A DNA stretch of 64,000 nt from contig JADJCM010000001.1 in NCBI GenBank assembly GCA_016703225.1, forward strand, positions 434,001-498,000. Reading direction: 5' to 3'. Position 1 is the first letter of the stretch. Each line of letters opens with the position of its first letter. Position numbers and translations under genes: made by a program. The notes below the pieces were generated by a model, which worked only from the letters and a program-made list of their open reading frames with translations, searched no databases and was not told the DNA's origin. Source of the stretch: Lysobacterales bacterium. GTDB taxonomy: Bacteria; Pseudomonadota; Gammaproteobacteria; Xanthomonadales; Ahniellaceae. Shown piece by piece: positions 25,134 through 35,815 of this stretch.

Positions 25134-27949
25134 CCGCCGAGCGCGCGCGCGAATGGCTGTGCGATCTGTCGGCGCTCGACCCGGCGACGCGCGAATGCAC
25201 CCTGGGCGAGTGGTGCGGCGGCGACCGCGAGCTGCAAGATGCCGCGCGGCAGCTGCTCCAGTCGCAGGACGCCCGTTCGGCATCGGACGACGCCGTCGAC
25301 GCCATCCTCGGCACGCCGCTCGGCGAACGCTTCGCGGCCCTGCTCGCCGCCTGCCCGCCCAGGCTCGGCGAACGCGTCGGCTCGGTGCGCCTGGAGGGAT
25401 TCCTCGGGGAAGGCGGCATGGGCCGCGTCTATCGCGGCTTTGACGAAAAGCTGCAGCGTGCCGTCGCGGTCAAGACCATCCGACTCGAGCACAGTTTCGG
25501 CCGCGAAACACGCACCCGTTTCCGACGCGAGGCGCTGGCACTGTCGCGGCTGAACCATCCGGCGATCTGCCAGATCCACGACCTGATCGAGACTGGGCAT
25601 GCGGACTACCTGGTGCTGGAACTGGTCGATGGCGTGACCCTGCGCCGCCATGCGCAACAGGGGATCGAGCGATCGCGCGCACTCGCGATCGCCGCCGCGA
25701 TCGCCGACGCGCTCGCCGCCGCGCACGCGCAAGGCATCGTGCATCGCGACCTCAAGCCCGACAACGTGATGATCACCGAAGACGGCGCGGTGAAGATGCT
25801 CGACTTCGGCATCGCCCGCCTCGAAGTCGATGTTCCCGTACTGCCCGCCGCTACGCAGGCCGCCGTGGGAATCGAAGTACGGGAACTGGCACCGGGCGCG
25901 GCCGGCGATGAAGATACCCAGCCGCTTGCGTCCATGCCGGCGCCCTCGGAAACGGGTTTCCACACCGCGCAGGGCTCGCTGATCGGCACGCTCGCGTACA
26001 TGAGCCCGGAGCAGGCCAGAGGACTGCCGGTGACGGCGGCCACCGATGTCTTTTCGCTGGGATTGCTGCTGCGCGAGCTGTGCAGCGGCCGCCCGGCCTA
26101 CCCGCGCGACAGCACCCACGAGGAACTGGTGCAGCGCGTGAGCGCCGCCGACGTGCAGCCGATCGATGATGCGCCCGCGCCGCTTCGTGCGCTGCTCGCA
26201 CGCATGACCGCGCGCGATCCGGCCGAGCGGCCGGACGCCGCCACCTGCAAGCAAGCGTTGCAGGCACTGATCGATCTGCCGCAGCGCCAGCAGCGACGAC
26301 GGCGCCTGATCGCCGGTCTGGCGCTGGCCCTGCTCGCGGTCGTCGCCAGCGCCTTCGGCAGTTGGTGGCTGTCGCGGCCGCAACCGCTGCTCGCGAGCGG
26401 CGGCAAAGCGGTGGTCGCGGTGCTGCCGATCGAAAACGCCACCGGGTCGCGCTCGTATGACTGGGTCGGCACCGGTCTGACCGAACTGGTGTTGCGCCAG
26501 CTCGACCATCTCGATCCGATCGAGGTACTGCCAATGGCGCGCTTGCAGCAGCGCATCGAGGCGGTCGGTACGCTGCAGCGCGGCGACACGCGTGGGCTCG
26601 AGGCACTGCCGCAACAACTGGGCACGCACCTGGTGATCGTGCCGCGCGCACTGTCCACGAGCGAGGGCCTGCGCCTGGAGTACCGCAGCGTCCGTGCCGG
26701 CGGGCGCGCTGGCCCCTGGCAAGGCGTGGTCGCGCGCGAACCGACCGATGCCGCCGACCTGCTGGCGCAGCAACTGGCGCGACGCCTGTCGCCGCAATCG
26801 GCAACGATCGAACTGCGCGACCGCTTCGCCTCCGATCCGATGACCAACCAGCTCTACGCGCTCGGGCTGGATCGGCTGCGACACGGCGGTGGTGGCGTCG
26901 CCGAGCCGTATTTCCGCATCTGCCTGGACCGCGAGCCCAGCTTCGCCTGGGCGCAACTGCAACTCGCCGAGTCCCGGTATCGCGCCGGCCAGGTCGAGGC
27001 GGCGCTGGCTGCGGCGGATACGGCGCTGGCCGAAGGCAAGCGCAGCGGCGACCGCGGCCTGGTGCTGCAGGCGGCGCTGCTCCGCGGCCAGGCACTCGCA
27101 CACCTCGGCCGCGCGGCGGAGGGCGAGATCGCGGTACGTGAAGCGCTTGCGGCCGACCCGAGCCCCGACGCGCTGGCCGATGCGCTGGTCCTGCTCGGCC
27201 AGATCGCCTGGGAGCGCGGCGATCTCGATACCGCCGAGCGTCAGCTCGATGACGCGATCGTACGGCTGCGCACCGGCGGCGACCCGGCCCTGCTGGCGCG
27301 GGCACTGCGCGCACGTGGCGTGGTGGCCGACTCACGCTGGCAGCTCGACCGCGCGATCGCGCTGTTCCAGGAGGCGCTGGTGCTGGTCCCGGCCGGCGCA
27401 CGTCCCTCGCAGCGCGCCAGCATCCTGAACAGTCTCGGCATCTCGCAGCACTACGCCGGCGACACCGAGGCCGCGCTCGCCTCGCTGCAGGAGGCGCTGC
27501 GGCTCAATGAGGCACTCGCCAACCCGACCCGGATCGCGGCCAACCTGAGCAACCTCGGTGACCTGCAGCTCACCCTACGCGACTGGCCTGCAGCCCGCGC
27601 CACGCTGGAGCGCGCAATCGCGCTGTATGCCCAGATCGGAATGCCGCGCGGCATGCAGTCGGCGCGCATCAACATGGCCAACACCCTGATCCACCTCGGC
27701 GACATCGACCGTGCCGAAACCGAGCTCGCCGCCGTGCGCGCGCTCGGCCTCGACACCGACTGGCTCGAGCACTCGCTGGCCGCGATCATCGCCCATCGCC
27801 GCGGGCGGTTTCCGGCCGCACTCGCGCTCATGCAGCGCGCCAGGGACGCCGCCGGCAACGACTGGCAGGCGAACCACGAACGCACCCTCGGAATCCTGCG
27901 CGAGAGCGCCGCCAGCGGACGCGCGCTCCCGCTCAACGACGACTGGTAG
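25130..27949 (+). CDS. Membrane Ser/Thr protein kinase with C-terminal TPR domain
   Basis: 939 residues from a GTG at 25130, overlapping the SpoIID-like stop by 4 bases. Residues about 85-365 are a PknB-type kinase: glycine loop LGEGGMGRVYRG, Lys in AVAVKTIRL, catalytic HRDLKPDNVM, metal-binding DFG in LDFGIARL and APE-equivalent AYMSPEQARG. A long activation-loop insertion with EDTQPLASMPAPSE follows DFG. A membrane helix (LIAGLALALLAVVASAFGSW, about 392-412) leads to a TolB-like region (VVAVLPIENATGSR) and some eight TPRs to the C-terminus. The kinase domain is cytoplasmic, the TPR part presumably periplasmic. Translational coupling suggests a link to the exported SpoIID-like protein. Confidence 0.92.
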   Translation: MTAERAREWLCDLSALDPATRECTLGEWCGGDRELQDAARQLLQSQDARSASDDAVDAILGTPLGERFAALLAACPPRLGERVGSVRLEGFLGEGGMGRVYRGFDEKLQRAVAVKTIRLEHSFGRETRTRFRREALALSRLNHPAICQIHDLIETGHADYLVLELVDGVTLRRHAQQGIERSRALAIAAAIADALAAAHAQGIVHRDLKPDNVMITEDGAVKMLDFGIARLEVDVPVLPAATQAAVGIEVRELAPGAAGDEDTQPLASMPAPSETGFHTAQGSLIGTLAYMSPEQARGLPVTAATDVFSLGLLLRELCSGRPAYPRDSTHEELVQRVSAADVQPIDDAPAPLRALLARMTARDPAERPDAATCKQALQALIDLPQRQQRRRRLIAGLALALLAVVASAFGSWWLSRPQPLLASGGKAVVAVLPIENATGSRSYDWVGTGLTELVLRQLDHLDPIEVLPMARLQQRIEAVGTLQRGDTRGLEALPQQLGTHLVIVPRALSTSEGLRLEYRSVRAGGRAGPWQGVVAREPTDAADLLAQQLARRLSPQSATIELRDRFASDPMTNQLYALGLDRLRHGGGGVAEPYFRICLDREPSFAWAQLQLAESRYRAGQVEAALAAADTALAEGKRSGDRGLVLQAALLRGQALAHLGRAAEGEIAVREALAADPSPDALADALVLLGQIAWERGDLDTAERQLDDAIVRLRTGGDPALLARALRARGVVADSRWQLDRAIALFQEALVLVPAGARPSQRASILNSLGISQHYAGDTEAALASLQEALRLNEALANPTRIAANLSNLGDLQLTLRDWPAARATLERAIALYAQIGMPRGMQSARINMANTLIHLGDIDRAETELAAVRALGLDTDWLEHSLAAIIAHRRGRFPAALALMQRARDAAGNDWQANHERTLGILRESAASGRALPLNDDW

Positions 27950-27955
27950 GTGCGA

Positions 27956-29068
27956 TCAGCGCGCGCCCGACAGGCAGGCCTGGACCACCTTCAGGCAATG
28001 CGCGTCGCCGTAACCCTCGGCCTTGCGACAGGCCCGGCACTGCTGGCCGCCGTAGTTGCCGCTGCCGCTCGCCATCGCATCCTCGAACTCATCGCAGGCA
28101 TCGGCGTCGAAGTCGAACTCCATTTCCTCCAGCGTCTCCTCGATGCACTCGATCGTCGCCAGGCTCTTGCGCCCGGTGGTGGACTGACACATCAGTTCGC
28201 AGGCGCCGCCCGCCATCGGCGCGGTGGCGGCCGCGCCGCTCGGCGCCGATGCCAGCCCTGCCTGTGCCATCGCACCCGAGACGATGCTCGCGACATCGCC
28301 GTCGTCGTGGTCGGTGACGCGCACGCCGCCGGAAGCGATGTCCACCCGCGCCTCGTCGGTGCTGACACCGCCGGCATCGATGCTGGCCTCGTTGGTGACG
28401 ATGCGATCGCCGCTCACCAGCACCTGGTCCGGCCCGAGCGCAACGCCCTCGCGGGTGGCGAGCTGGATCTCGACGCGACGGTTGCGCGCGCGCCCCGGCG
28501 GGTTGTCCGCGCCATTGGCCAGCGCATTCGCCGCAATCGGATGTTTCGCCCCAACGCCATGCCCGACCAGCACGCCGAAAGGAATGCCCTCGGCCTCGTG
28601 CAGATGGCGGATCACCGCCAGCGCCCGCTCGCGCGACAGCCGCGCGTTGTAGTCGGCACCGCCCAAGGCATCGGTGTGGCCGATCACATGCACCGCGCCG
28701 ACCGCCTTGGCACGGATCAACGTCGCCACCTGGGCCAGCCGCGCGCGGGCGGCAGCGGTCAGCCGCGTGCTGTCGAAATCGAACAGCACGTCACCTTCGA
28801 GATTCACCTGGATGCGGTCGCCGACCACCACTGCGCCCAGCCCGATCAGCACCGACTCGGTGTCGGTGTGCACGCCGACTGCACCCCCGCGGCGCCAGTC
28901 ACCCGCCACCACCACGCTGTCGTCGGCATCGTCGACGCGCACGCTGTCGCCGCTGACCACCACCGACTCCGTCTCCGACAGCACCGAAACGCCTTGCGCC
29001 CACGCGGGCGCGCCCATCAACATCGTGGCCAGCGCCACCCACCCGGCCCTCATCGCTACGCTTTTCAT
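27956..29068 (-). CDS. OmpA-family protein with acidic, Cys-rich C-terminal extension
   Basis: 370 residues from ATG 29068, which begins a signal peptide ending at APAWAQ; a longer frame upstream lacks signal character. The N-terminal region repeats short V-x-V-x-G-D/S beta units (SVVVSGDSVRV, SVVVAGDW). An OmpA-like peptidoglycan-binding domain spans about residues 85-200, with DVLFDFDSTRL, VIGHTDALGGADYN and RARNRRVEI (the diaminopimelate-contacting Asp and Arg are present). The last 90 residues are acidic and carry nine cysteines (CELMC, TIEC, DAC, QQCRAC, HC, QAC), with no family I recognise. Converges with the kinase gene, leaving 6 bases between stops. Confidence 0.85.
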   Translation of the reverse strand: MKSVAMRAGWVALATMLMGAPAWAQGVSVLSETESVVVSGDSVRVDDADDSVVVAGDWRRGGAVGVHTDTESVLIGLGAVVVGDRIQVNLEGDVLFDFDSTRLTAAARARLAQVATLIRAKAVGAVHVIGHTDALGGADYNARLSRERALAVIRHLHEAEGIPFGVLVGHGVGAKHPIAANALANGADNPPGRARNRRVEIQLATREGVALGPDQVLVSGDRIVTNEASIDAGGVSTDEARVDIASGGVRVTDHDDGDVASIVSGAMAQAGLASAPSGAAATAPMAGGACELMCQSTTGRKSLATIECIEETLEEMEFDFDADACDEFEDAMASGSGNYGGQQCRACRKAEGYGDAHCLKVVQACLSGAR

Positions 29069-29249
29069 GGAGTTTCTCCCCGACAATCGCGCGGTCATCC
29101 GCGTCGTGAACGAACAAGCACGCCGCCACCCGGCGGCGGCAGTCCGATGGTACTCCTTCACGAATTCGTCACGGCCGAATGGACACGAGCCGATGCCCGC
29201 CGAAGGCCGATGCTGGCCCGAATCGTCTCGCGTCCAGGCGCGGTGGGAA

Positions 29250-29325
29250 TGGTGGGTCGTGGCAGACTCGAACTGCCGACCAACGGATTAAAAGTCCGAT
29301 GCTCTACCGACTGAGCTAACGACCC
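29250..29325 (-). tRNA. tRNA-Lys (anticodon TTT)
   Basis: 76 bases including an encoded CCA. Acceptor GGGTCGT pairs with ACGACCC; D arm AGCTCAGTCGGTAGAGC; anticodon loop CTTTTAA with anticodon TTT flanked by the CGGA/TCCG stem; T arm with GTTCGAGTC. It follows queC on the minus strand. Confidence 0.97.
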
Positions 29326-29333
29326 AAAGCGCA

Positions 29334-29351
29334 CGCCCCCGGATGGGGGCG
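29334..29351 (-). terminator. GC-rich hairpin between queC and tRNA-Lys
   Basis: Seven-base stem CGCCCCC/GGGGGCG with a 4-base loop. On the minus strand it follows queC and precedes the tRNA by 8 bases; the run after it (TGCGCTTT) has only three T residues, so it may be a weak terminator or a processing hairpin. Confidence 0.4.
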
Positions 29352-29388
29352 CGAAGTGTAGGTGAGCACTGGTGAACGCTCAAGGAAA

Positions 29389-30087
29389 TCATGCCGCACG
29401 GTACCGCGTCGGGTCGGCCACGCCGGCATCAACGAAACCCTGACGGCGCAGGCGGCAGGCGTCGCAGCGGCCGCAGGCAAGGCCTTCGACGTCGGCCTGA
29501 TAACACGACACCGTGTTCGCGAAATCGACGCCGTGGGCGAGTCCGGCGCGGACGATGTCGGCCTTGCTCATCGCCATCAACGGTGCGTGCACGCGAAAGC
29601 GCGTGCCTTCGACGCCGGCCTTGGTCGCCAGATTCGCCAGTTGCTCGAAAGCGCGAATGAATTCGGGGCGGCAGTCGGGATAGCCGGAATAGTCGACCGC
29701 GTTGACGCCGCAGAACAGGTCATGCGCGCCGAGCACCTCGGCCCAGCCGAGCGCGACCGACAACATGATGGTGTTGCGTGCCGGCACGTAGGTCACCGGA
29801 ATGCCGAAACTCGCCGTCTCCGGCACGGCGATGTCGTCGGTCAGGGCCGAGCCGCCGAGCATGCGCAGATCGATGTGCACGACCTTGTGCGCGACCGCGC
29901 CGAGCGCCGCGGCGTTGCGGCGCGCGGCGTCGAGTTCGGCGTGATGGCGCTGGCCGTAATCGACGCTGAGCGCATGGCAATCGAAGCCCTGCGCGCGCGC
30001 GATCGCCAGCGTGGCGACCGAGTCCATGCCGCCCGAGACCAGGACCACGGCACGCGGGCGCATCGGCTGGAGATCAATCGCGGTCAT
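29389..30087 (-). CDS. queC: 7-cyano-7-deazaguanine synthase QueC
   Basis: 232 residues from ATG 30087, 2 bases after the queE stop codon on the same strand. QueC converts 7-carboxy-7-deazaguanine to preQ0 with ATP and ammonia in queuosine synthesis. The PP-loop ATP site is VLVSGGMDSVATL near residues 12-24; zinc ligands are the C-terminal cysteines in VSCYQ and CGRCDAC. A methionine at 30063 is a possible alternative start. Confidence 0.95.
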   Translation of the reverse strand: MTAIDLQPMRPRAVVLVSGGMDSVATLAIARAQGFDCHALSVDYGQRHHAELDAARRNAAALGAVAHKVVHIDLRMLGGSALTDDIAVPETASFGIPVTYVPARNTIMLSVALGWAEVLGAHDLFCGVNAVDYSGYPDCRPEFIRAFEQLANLATKAGVEGTRFRVHAPLMAMSKADIVRAGLAHGVDFANTVSCYQADVEGLACGRCDACRLRRQGFVDAGVADPTRYRAA

Positions 30088-30088
30088 C

Positions 30089-30784
30089 TCAGCGCCCCGG
30101 CGTGTCGCCCCAGAGCTGCTTGTGCAGCTGGAGCTGGAAGCGCACCGGCAAGCGGTCCGCGAGGATCCACTCGGCCAGGTCACGCGGCGCGATCTGGCGA
30201 TGGCTAGGTGAAAACAGCACCTGGCAGCGCTGCGGTAGCGAATGCTCGCGTACCATCTGCGCTGCCCACTCGTAGTCGGCGCGCGAACACAACACGAACT
30301 TGATCTGGTCGTGCTGCGTCAGCAGCTGCAGATTCGCCAGGCGGTTGCGTTCGCACTCGCCCGAGTCCGGCGTCTTGACATCCACCACACGCGAGACACG
30401 CGCGTCGACCGCGGCGATATCGAGTGCACCGCTGGTTTCGAGCGACACGCGGTAACCGGCTTTGCACAGCGCCGCGAGCAGATCGAGGCAGGCACGCTGT
30501 GCCAGCGGTTCGCCGCCGGTGACGCAGACATGGTCAACGCCGAAACTGGAGACTCGCTCCAGGATCGCGTCGAGCGTCCACCACTCGCCGCCGTAAAACG
30601 CATACGCGGTATCGCAGTAGCTGCAGCGTAGCGGACAGCCGGTGAGACGGATGAACACGGTCGGCCAGCCGACGGCGTCGGCTTCACCCTGCAGCGAAAG
30701 GAAGATCTCGGTGAGTTTGAGCCGCGCTTCGCCGGTTGCCGTGCCGGCCCCGGAATCCGCGGCCGTAACGGCGGCGACCATCAT
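30089..30784 (-). CDS. queE: 7-carboxy-7-deazaguanine synthase QueE
   Basis: 231 residues; radical SAM enzyme that rearranges 6-carboxytetrahydropterin to 7-carboxy-7-deazaguanine. The cluster motif is C-x3-C-x2-C in CPLRCSYC, preceded by the family segment EIFLSLQGEADAVGWPTVFIRL, and GGEPL follows. ATG at 30784 or 30781 lies just after the cpoB stop (30789), so translation is coupled. Substrate-supplying queD and the GTP cyclohydrolase are not in the window. Confidence 0.94.
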   Translation of the reverse strand: MMVAAVTAADSGAGTATGEARLKLTEIFLSLQGEADAVGWPTVFIRLTGCPLRCSYCDTAYAFYGGEWWTLDAILERVSSFGVDHVCVTGGEPLAQRACLDLLAALCKAGYRVSLETSGALDIAAVDARVSRVVDVKTPDSGECERNRLANLQLLTQHDQIKFVLCSRADYEWAAQMVREHSLPQRCQVLFSPSHRQIAPRDLAEWILADRLPVRFQLQLHKQLWGDTPGR

Positions 30785-30788
30785 CGGT

Positions 30789-31748
30789 CTACGGCGTCTT
30801 GCCTTCGAGACGCAAGGCACGCAGGCGCCCCTGCGCCAGCCGCGATACGGTCGAATCCGGATAGCGCGCGACGACTTCGTTCAACGCCGCCTCGGCCGGC
30901 GCCCACTGCTTCAACTCATACAGGCAGTAGCCAACCTTGAGCATCGCGTCCTGGGTCTTCGCGCTTTGCGGATAGCGCGACAGCAGCGAGCGGAAAGTAT
31001 CGAGCGCGATCTGGTAGTTCTGGGTCACGTAGTACGACTCGCCCAGCCAATAGGTCGCGTTGTCGGCCAACTCGCCTTCCGGATACTGCTCGAGGAAGGC
31101 CGAAAAGCGCCGTGCCGATTCGGCATAGCGGCCCTCACGCAGGGCGTCGAACGCGGTGTCATAGGTCGCCTGTTCGCCGACCTGCGGGATCATCGTCGTC
31201 GCCGTGGCCGGCATGGGCTCGGTCGGCGCTGCGGTGATCGGCGCGGCGGGCGCGGTCGCGACTTCGAACTCCGCACCGGTGGCGGGAAGCGGTGGCGCGG
31301 GCTCGGCCGCAGGGTCCATCGTCAGCTGCCCCGGAGCCGCGGGCGTTGCCGGAATTTCCTGGACTTGTCCCGGCGCCAAGGGCGCGGCGGGTTCGGCAGG
31401 CGGTGCGGTGGACGCCGGCGCCGGATTGCCCTCGAGGCGACTGAGGCGCGAATCGAGATCGATGTACTGATCGCGGCTGCGCTTCTTCAGTTCCTCGATT
31501 TCGAATGCCTGTTGTTCCACCAGCCCGCGCAGCGACTGCACTTCGGACTGGAGATCATCGATACGGTTCAGCAGATCGACGGCGGACTGGGCACCGCCTT
31601 GACCCTGGGTCTGGGCTTCGAGCCGGGCGACGCGCTCAGCGAGACTCAGACGACCCGTCTGGGCATGCACCGACCCCGAAAACGACGTGGCGGCGACCAA
31701 GGCCGCCGCCACGAGGGGTCCACGAAACAGTGAACCGGACATCGTCAT
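30789..31748 (-). CDS. cpoB: Cell division coordinator CpoB (YbgF)
   Basis: 319 residues. Signal peptide ending at SVHAQ, an N-terminal coiled-coil trimerisation region (LAERVARLEAQTQ, RIDDLQSEVQSLRGLVEQQ), a Pro/Ala-rich linker, then TPR-type repeats (YDTAFDALREGRYAESARRF, DNATYWLGESYYV, QDAMLKVGYCLYELKQW). CpoB binds TolA and coordinates peptidoglycan synthesis with outer membrane constriction. Two ATGs compete: 31748, and 31742, the latter having AAGAAG at better spacing. It closes the Tol-Pal set and is 6 bases after the pal stop. Confidence 0.93.
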   Translation of the reverse strand: MTMSGSLFRGPLVAAALVAATSFSGSVHAQTGRLSLAERVARLEAQTQGQGGAQSAVDLLNRIDDLQSEVQSLRGLVEQQAFEIEELKKRSRDQYIDLDSRLSRLEGNPAPASTAPPAEPAAPLAPGQVQEIPATPAAPGQLTMDPAAEPAPPLPATGAEFEVATAPAAPITAAPTEPMPATATTMIPQVGEQATYDTAFDALREGRYAESARRFSAFLEQYPEGELADNATYWLGESYYVTQNYQIALDTFRSLLSRYPQSAKTQDAMLKVGYCLYELKQWAPAEAALNEVVARYPDSTVSRLAQGRLRALRLEGKTP

Positions 31749-31754
31749 CGCTTC

Positions 31755-32270
31755 TTACTTCGCCGTGTAGACGATTTCGACGCGACGATTCTTGCCCCAG
31801 CAGTCTTCCGACGAGTCGGCGCAGGTCGGGCGCTCTTCACCGTAGGAGACGACGTTCAGCTGCGAAGCCGAACCGCCATTGGCCTGCAGCGCCGAGGACA
31901 CGGCGTTGCCGCGACGCTCGCCGAGACCAAGGTTGTACTCGCGCGAGCCGCGCTCGTCGGCATGGCCTTCCAGCGTCATCGCTGCCGACGGACGGTCGGT
32001 CAGGTACTTGCCATGGCAAGCCAGAATGGCCTGGGCTTCAGCACGGATTTCGGCCTTGTCGAAGTCGAAGTAGACCACGCGCTGACGCAGGCAGCTGTCG
32101 GAATCGAGTTCGTCCGGGGTGAACTTGCCATCGTCGACCGGAGCGGTCGCGGTCGGGGTCGGGGTCGGCTCCGGAGTCGGCTCGACCGGCTTCTCATCAC
32201 CACGGGTCTTGCAGGCGGACAGGGCGACCATCATCGCCATGGACAGGACTACGCGCATCGGGTTGTTCAT
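31755..32270 (-). CDS. pal: Peptidoglycan-associated lipoprotein Pal
   Basis: 171 residues from ATG 32270 with an AGGAAA site upstream. Lipobox LSAC with Cys 20 as lipidation site, a Pro/Thr linker (PTPEPTPTPTAT), then an OmpA C-terminal domain: VVYFDFDKAEI, LEGHADERGSREYN and NRRVEIVY hold the peptidoglycan-binding Asp and Arg. Pal ties the outer membrane to peptidoglycan and is recruited by TolB. Codons here are somewhat less GC-biased than neighbours, as expected for a highly expressed gene. Confidence 0.97.
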   Translation of the reverse strand: MNNPMRVVLSMAMMVALSACKTRGDEKPVEPTPEPTPTPTATAPVDDGKFTPDELDSDSCLRQRVVYFDFDKAEIRAEAQAILACHGKYLTDRPSAAMTLEGHADERGSREYNLGLGERRGNAVSSALQANGGSASQLNVVSYGEERPTCADSSEDCWGKNRRVEIVYTAK

Positions 32271-32341
32271 TGTATTTCCTCGAGGTTTTTTTGGTAAATC
32301 CACAGGGGCACAGCAGAGCGCGAACTCTAGCGGCGCACGTC

Positions 32342-33652
32342 TTAACGCTGCCGGAAGGGCCCCCACGCAGGTTCGCGCACGTCGCCATCCGCCAGCACCA
32401 GACGCTGCCGCACCCGCCCGTCGGCGGATACGGCGAACAGCACGCCGCGCTTTCCTTCGCGTGCGGCGTACAAAATCATGCTTCCGTTCGGCGCGAAACT
32501 CGGGGACTCATCCAGGTTCCCGGGCGAGATCAGGCGCATTTCCCCAGCCCCGCCGCGCGACCGATCCAGAACCGCAATACGATACACATTTCCGCTGCCC
32601 TGTGCCATAGCCAGGGTCTTGCCCTGATGGCCGAGGGTGGCGCGGGCATTGTACTCACCGCTGAAACTGACCCGGGTGGCGTCACCGCCGGTGGCCGCGA
32701 CACTGTAGATCTGCGGCTTGCCGGCGCGGTCCGAGGTGAACATCAGCGTCGCGCCATCGGGCATCCACACCGGCTCGGTGTCGATCGAGAAATGCCGGGT
32801 GATCTGGGTGGTGCGGCGGCTGGCGATGTCCATCACGTAGATTTCGGGATTGCCCGAGTGCGACAAGGTCAGGGCCAGCTTTGAACCGTCAGGCGAAAAC
32901 GCCGGCGCGCCGTTGATACCGCGGTAGGCGGCAATGACCTGGCGCGACCCGGTGGTCAGCTCCTGAAGGTAGATCGAGGAATTGCCGCGCTCGAAGCTGA
33001 CATAGGCAAGGCGCTTGCCATCCGGCGACCACGCCGGCGACAGCAGCGGCTCGCGCGAGCGCACCACGGTCTGCGGGTTGTGGCCGTCCGAGTCGGCGAC
33101 CATCAACGCGTACTGCGTGTCCTTGCCGACGCCGGTGGCGGTGACGTAGGCAACGCGCGTCCAGAACGCGCCGCGAACGCCGAGGATCTTCTCGTAGATC
33201 AAATCCGCGATCTGGTGCGCGGCGCCGCGCAGGTCGTTCGGGCGGGCACCGATCGCAAGCCCGAGCAAGCGCGTCTGGCGGGCCGCGTCGAACAGTTCGA
33301 ACTCGATCCGCAGCGCGCCGGCGTCGGCGTCGGAGATGCGACCGATCACCAGGAAATCCTGCTTGAGCAGGCGCCAGGTGGCGAACTTCACGTCGCCCGG
33401 ACGCGCCGGAAACTCGACGATGTCGGCCCGCCCGAGGGCGCGAAACTGACCGCTGCGATTCAGATCGGCGCCGATCACCGCGCTGAGGTCGGTGTCCGGC
33501 GGCATGCCGGTGCCTTCGAATGCGAACGGCACCACCGCGACCGGAATGGCAGCGCTGCTGCCCTGCACCGGATCGACCATCAGTCCCTGGGCCAGCCCGA
33601 TGCGGGCGGTGAGCAGGCCGATTGCAACGAGGAGCCAGTGGAATCGCTTCAT
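32342..33652 (-). CDS. tolB: Tol-Pal system translocation protein TolB
   Basis: 436 residues: signal peptide ending at RIGLAQ, N-terminal alpha/beta domain (PVAVVPFAFEGTG, DLNRSGQFRAL), then a six-bladed beta-propeller with blades like PAWSPDGKRLAYVSFE, PAFSPDGSKLALTLS and PVWMPDGATLMFTSD. Periplasmic; binds Pal and TolA. Its ATG overlaps the tolA stop by 4 bases. Confidence 0.97.
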   Translation of the reverse strand: MKRFHWLLVAIGLLTARIGLAQGLMVDPVQGSSAAIPVAVVPFAFEGTGMPPDTDLSAVIGADLNRSGQFRALGRADIVEFPARPGDVKFATWRLLKQDFLVIGRISDADAGALRIEFELFDAARQTRLLGLAIGARPNDLRGAAHQIADLIYEKILGVRGAFWTRVAYVTATGVGKDTQYALMVADSDGHNPQTVVRSREPLLSPAWSPDGKRLAYVSFERGNSSIYLQELTTGSRQVIAAYRGINGAPAFSPDGSKLALTLSHSGNPEIYVMDIASRRTTQITRHFSIDTEPVWMPDGATLMFTSDRAGKPQIYSVAATGGDATRVSFSGEYNARATLGHQGKTLAMAQGSGNVYRIAVLDRSRGGAGEMRLISPGNLDESPSFAPNGSMILYAAREGKRGVLFAVSADGRVRQRLVLADGDVREPAWGPFRQR

Positions 33653-34549
33653 TGGATGCAGATCTCTCTTGGATAACAGAACGGGATGGTCACGACGCGC
33701 TCGAATACCGACTCGAATCCGCGATAGGGCAAGGGCTCGCGTTGCACCGCCGCTTCGACGCTGCGGATGACCAAGGGGTCGCCGAAGCAGGTCGAGGAGT
33801 TCACCTCGATCACGTCGCCGCCAGGAATCTGCTTGACCGTGAGCATGCAGCGAAAACCCTCGCGTAGCGTGTCTGGCCGCCGCCAGTTGCGATCAGCCCA
33901 CTGACTTATGGCAACAATGTACTGACCCTTCAATGAATCGTCGCGGCCATTGGTTCCGGCGCGCTGCGCTTCCGCCGCCGTGAGCTCGGCCATGCGCTGC
34001 TGCTCGAGCGCGCGCTGCTTGTCGGCGTCGGTCTGTTTCTGTTTGTCCTGCAGCTGCGCCAGCTTCATTTCCTCGATCTTGCGCTTGCGCTCGGCTTCCT
34101 CGCGCAGCTTGCGGATGTCGTCGAGCTGCTTTTGTCGCTCGCGCTCCATCTCGGTCAGTTGATCCTGGCGGTCGAGATCGACCTGCTGTTGCTTGCGCAG
34201 TTCTTCCTGCTCGCGCTCGGCCTTCTCCAGCGCCTCCGCCGCCAGCCGCACCTTCTCCTGGTCGATGCGGTCCTGCGCCGGTGCCGGCTTCGGTGGTTCC
34301 GGATCCACCGGTCGTGGCGGCTTCACCGGTTGCGGCTTCGCTGCCGCCGGCTTTGGCTTCGCCGCCGCCGCCGGCAGCGGCGGCGCGGTGAAATCGACCA
34401 GCACCGCCTCGATCACCGGACCGGCGACATCAGCCGGCTGCACGCTCGGCTTCAGCCACATCGCTACCAGAACCAGCAGCACCAGCCCGCCATGCAACAG
34501 CAGCGAACCGCCAAAGGCCAGCAGGGTGTCGTCGCGGCGTTCGACGTTC

Positions 34550-34560
<11 letters not shown>
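33649..34560 (-). CDS. tolA: Cell envelope integrity protein TolA
   Basis: 303 residues. N-terminal membrane anchor (LAFGGSLLLHGGLVLLVLVA) with the Ser-His pair that contacts TolQR, a Pro/Lys linker, a long charged helical domain II (EREQEELRKQQQ to ELTAAEAQRAG) and a C-terminal TolA domain (KGQYIVAISQWADRNWRRP) with Cys pairs likely disulfide-bonded. It spans the periplasm and transmits proton-motive energy from TolQR to TolB/Pal. Overlaps tolR by 11 bases. Confidence 0.96.
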
Positions 34561-34996
<436 letters not shown>

Positions 34997-35029
34997 GGCC
35001 GCTCCAACGTCCGGGGCGCGTGCGCGGGG

Positions 35030-35812
<783 letters not shown>

Positions 35813-35815
35813 CGT

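Noticed and set aside
30785..30830. preQ1 riboswitch before queE/queC
   Set aside because: queE starts inside the Tol-Pal run with almost no leader, leaving no room for an aptamer.
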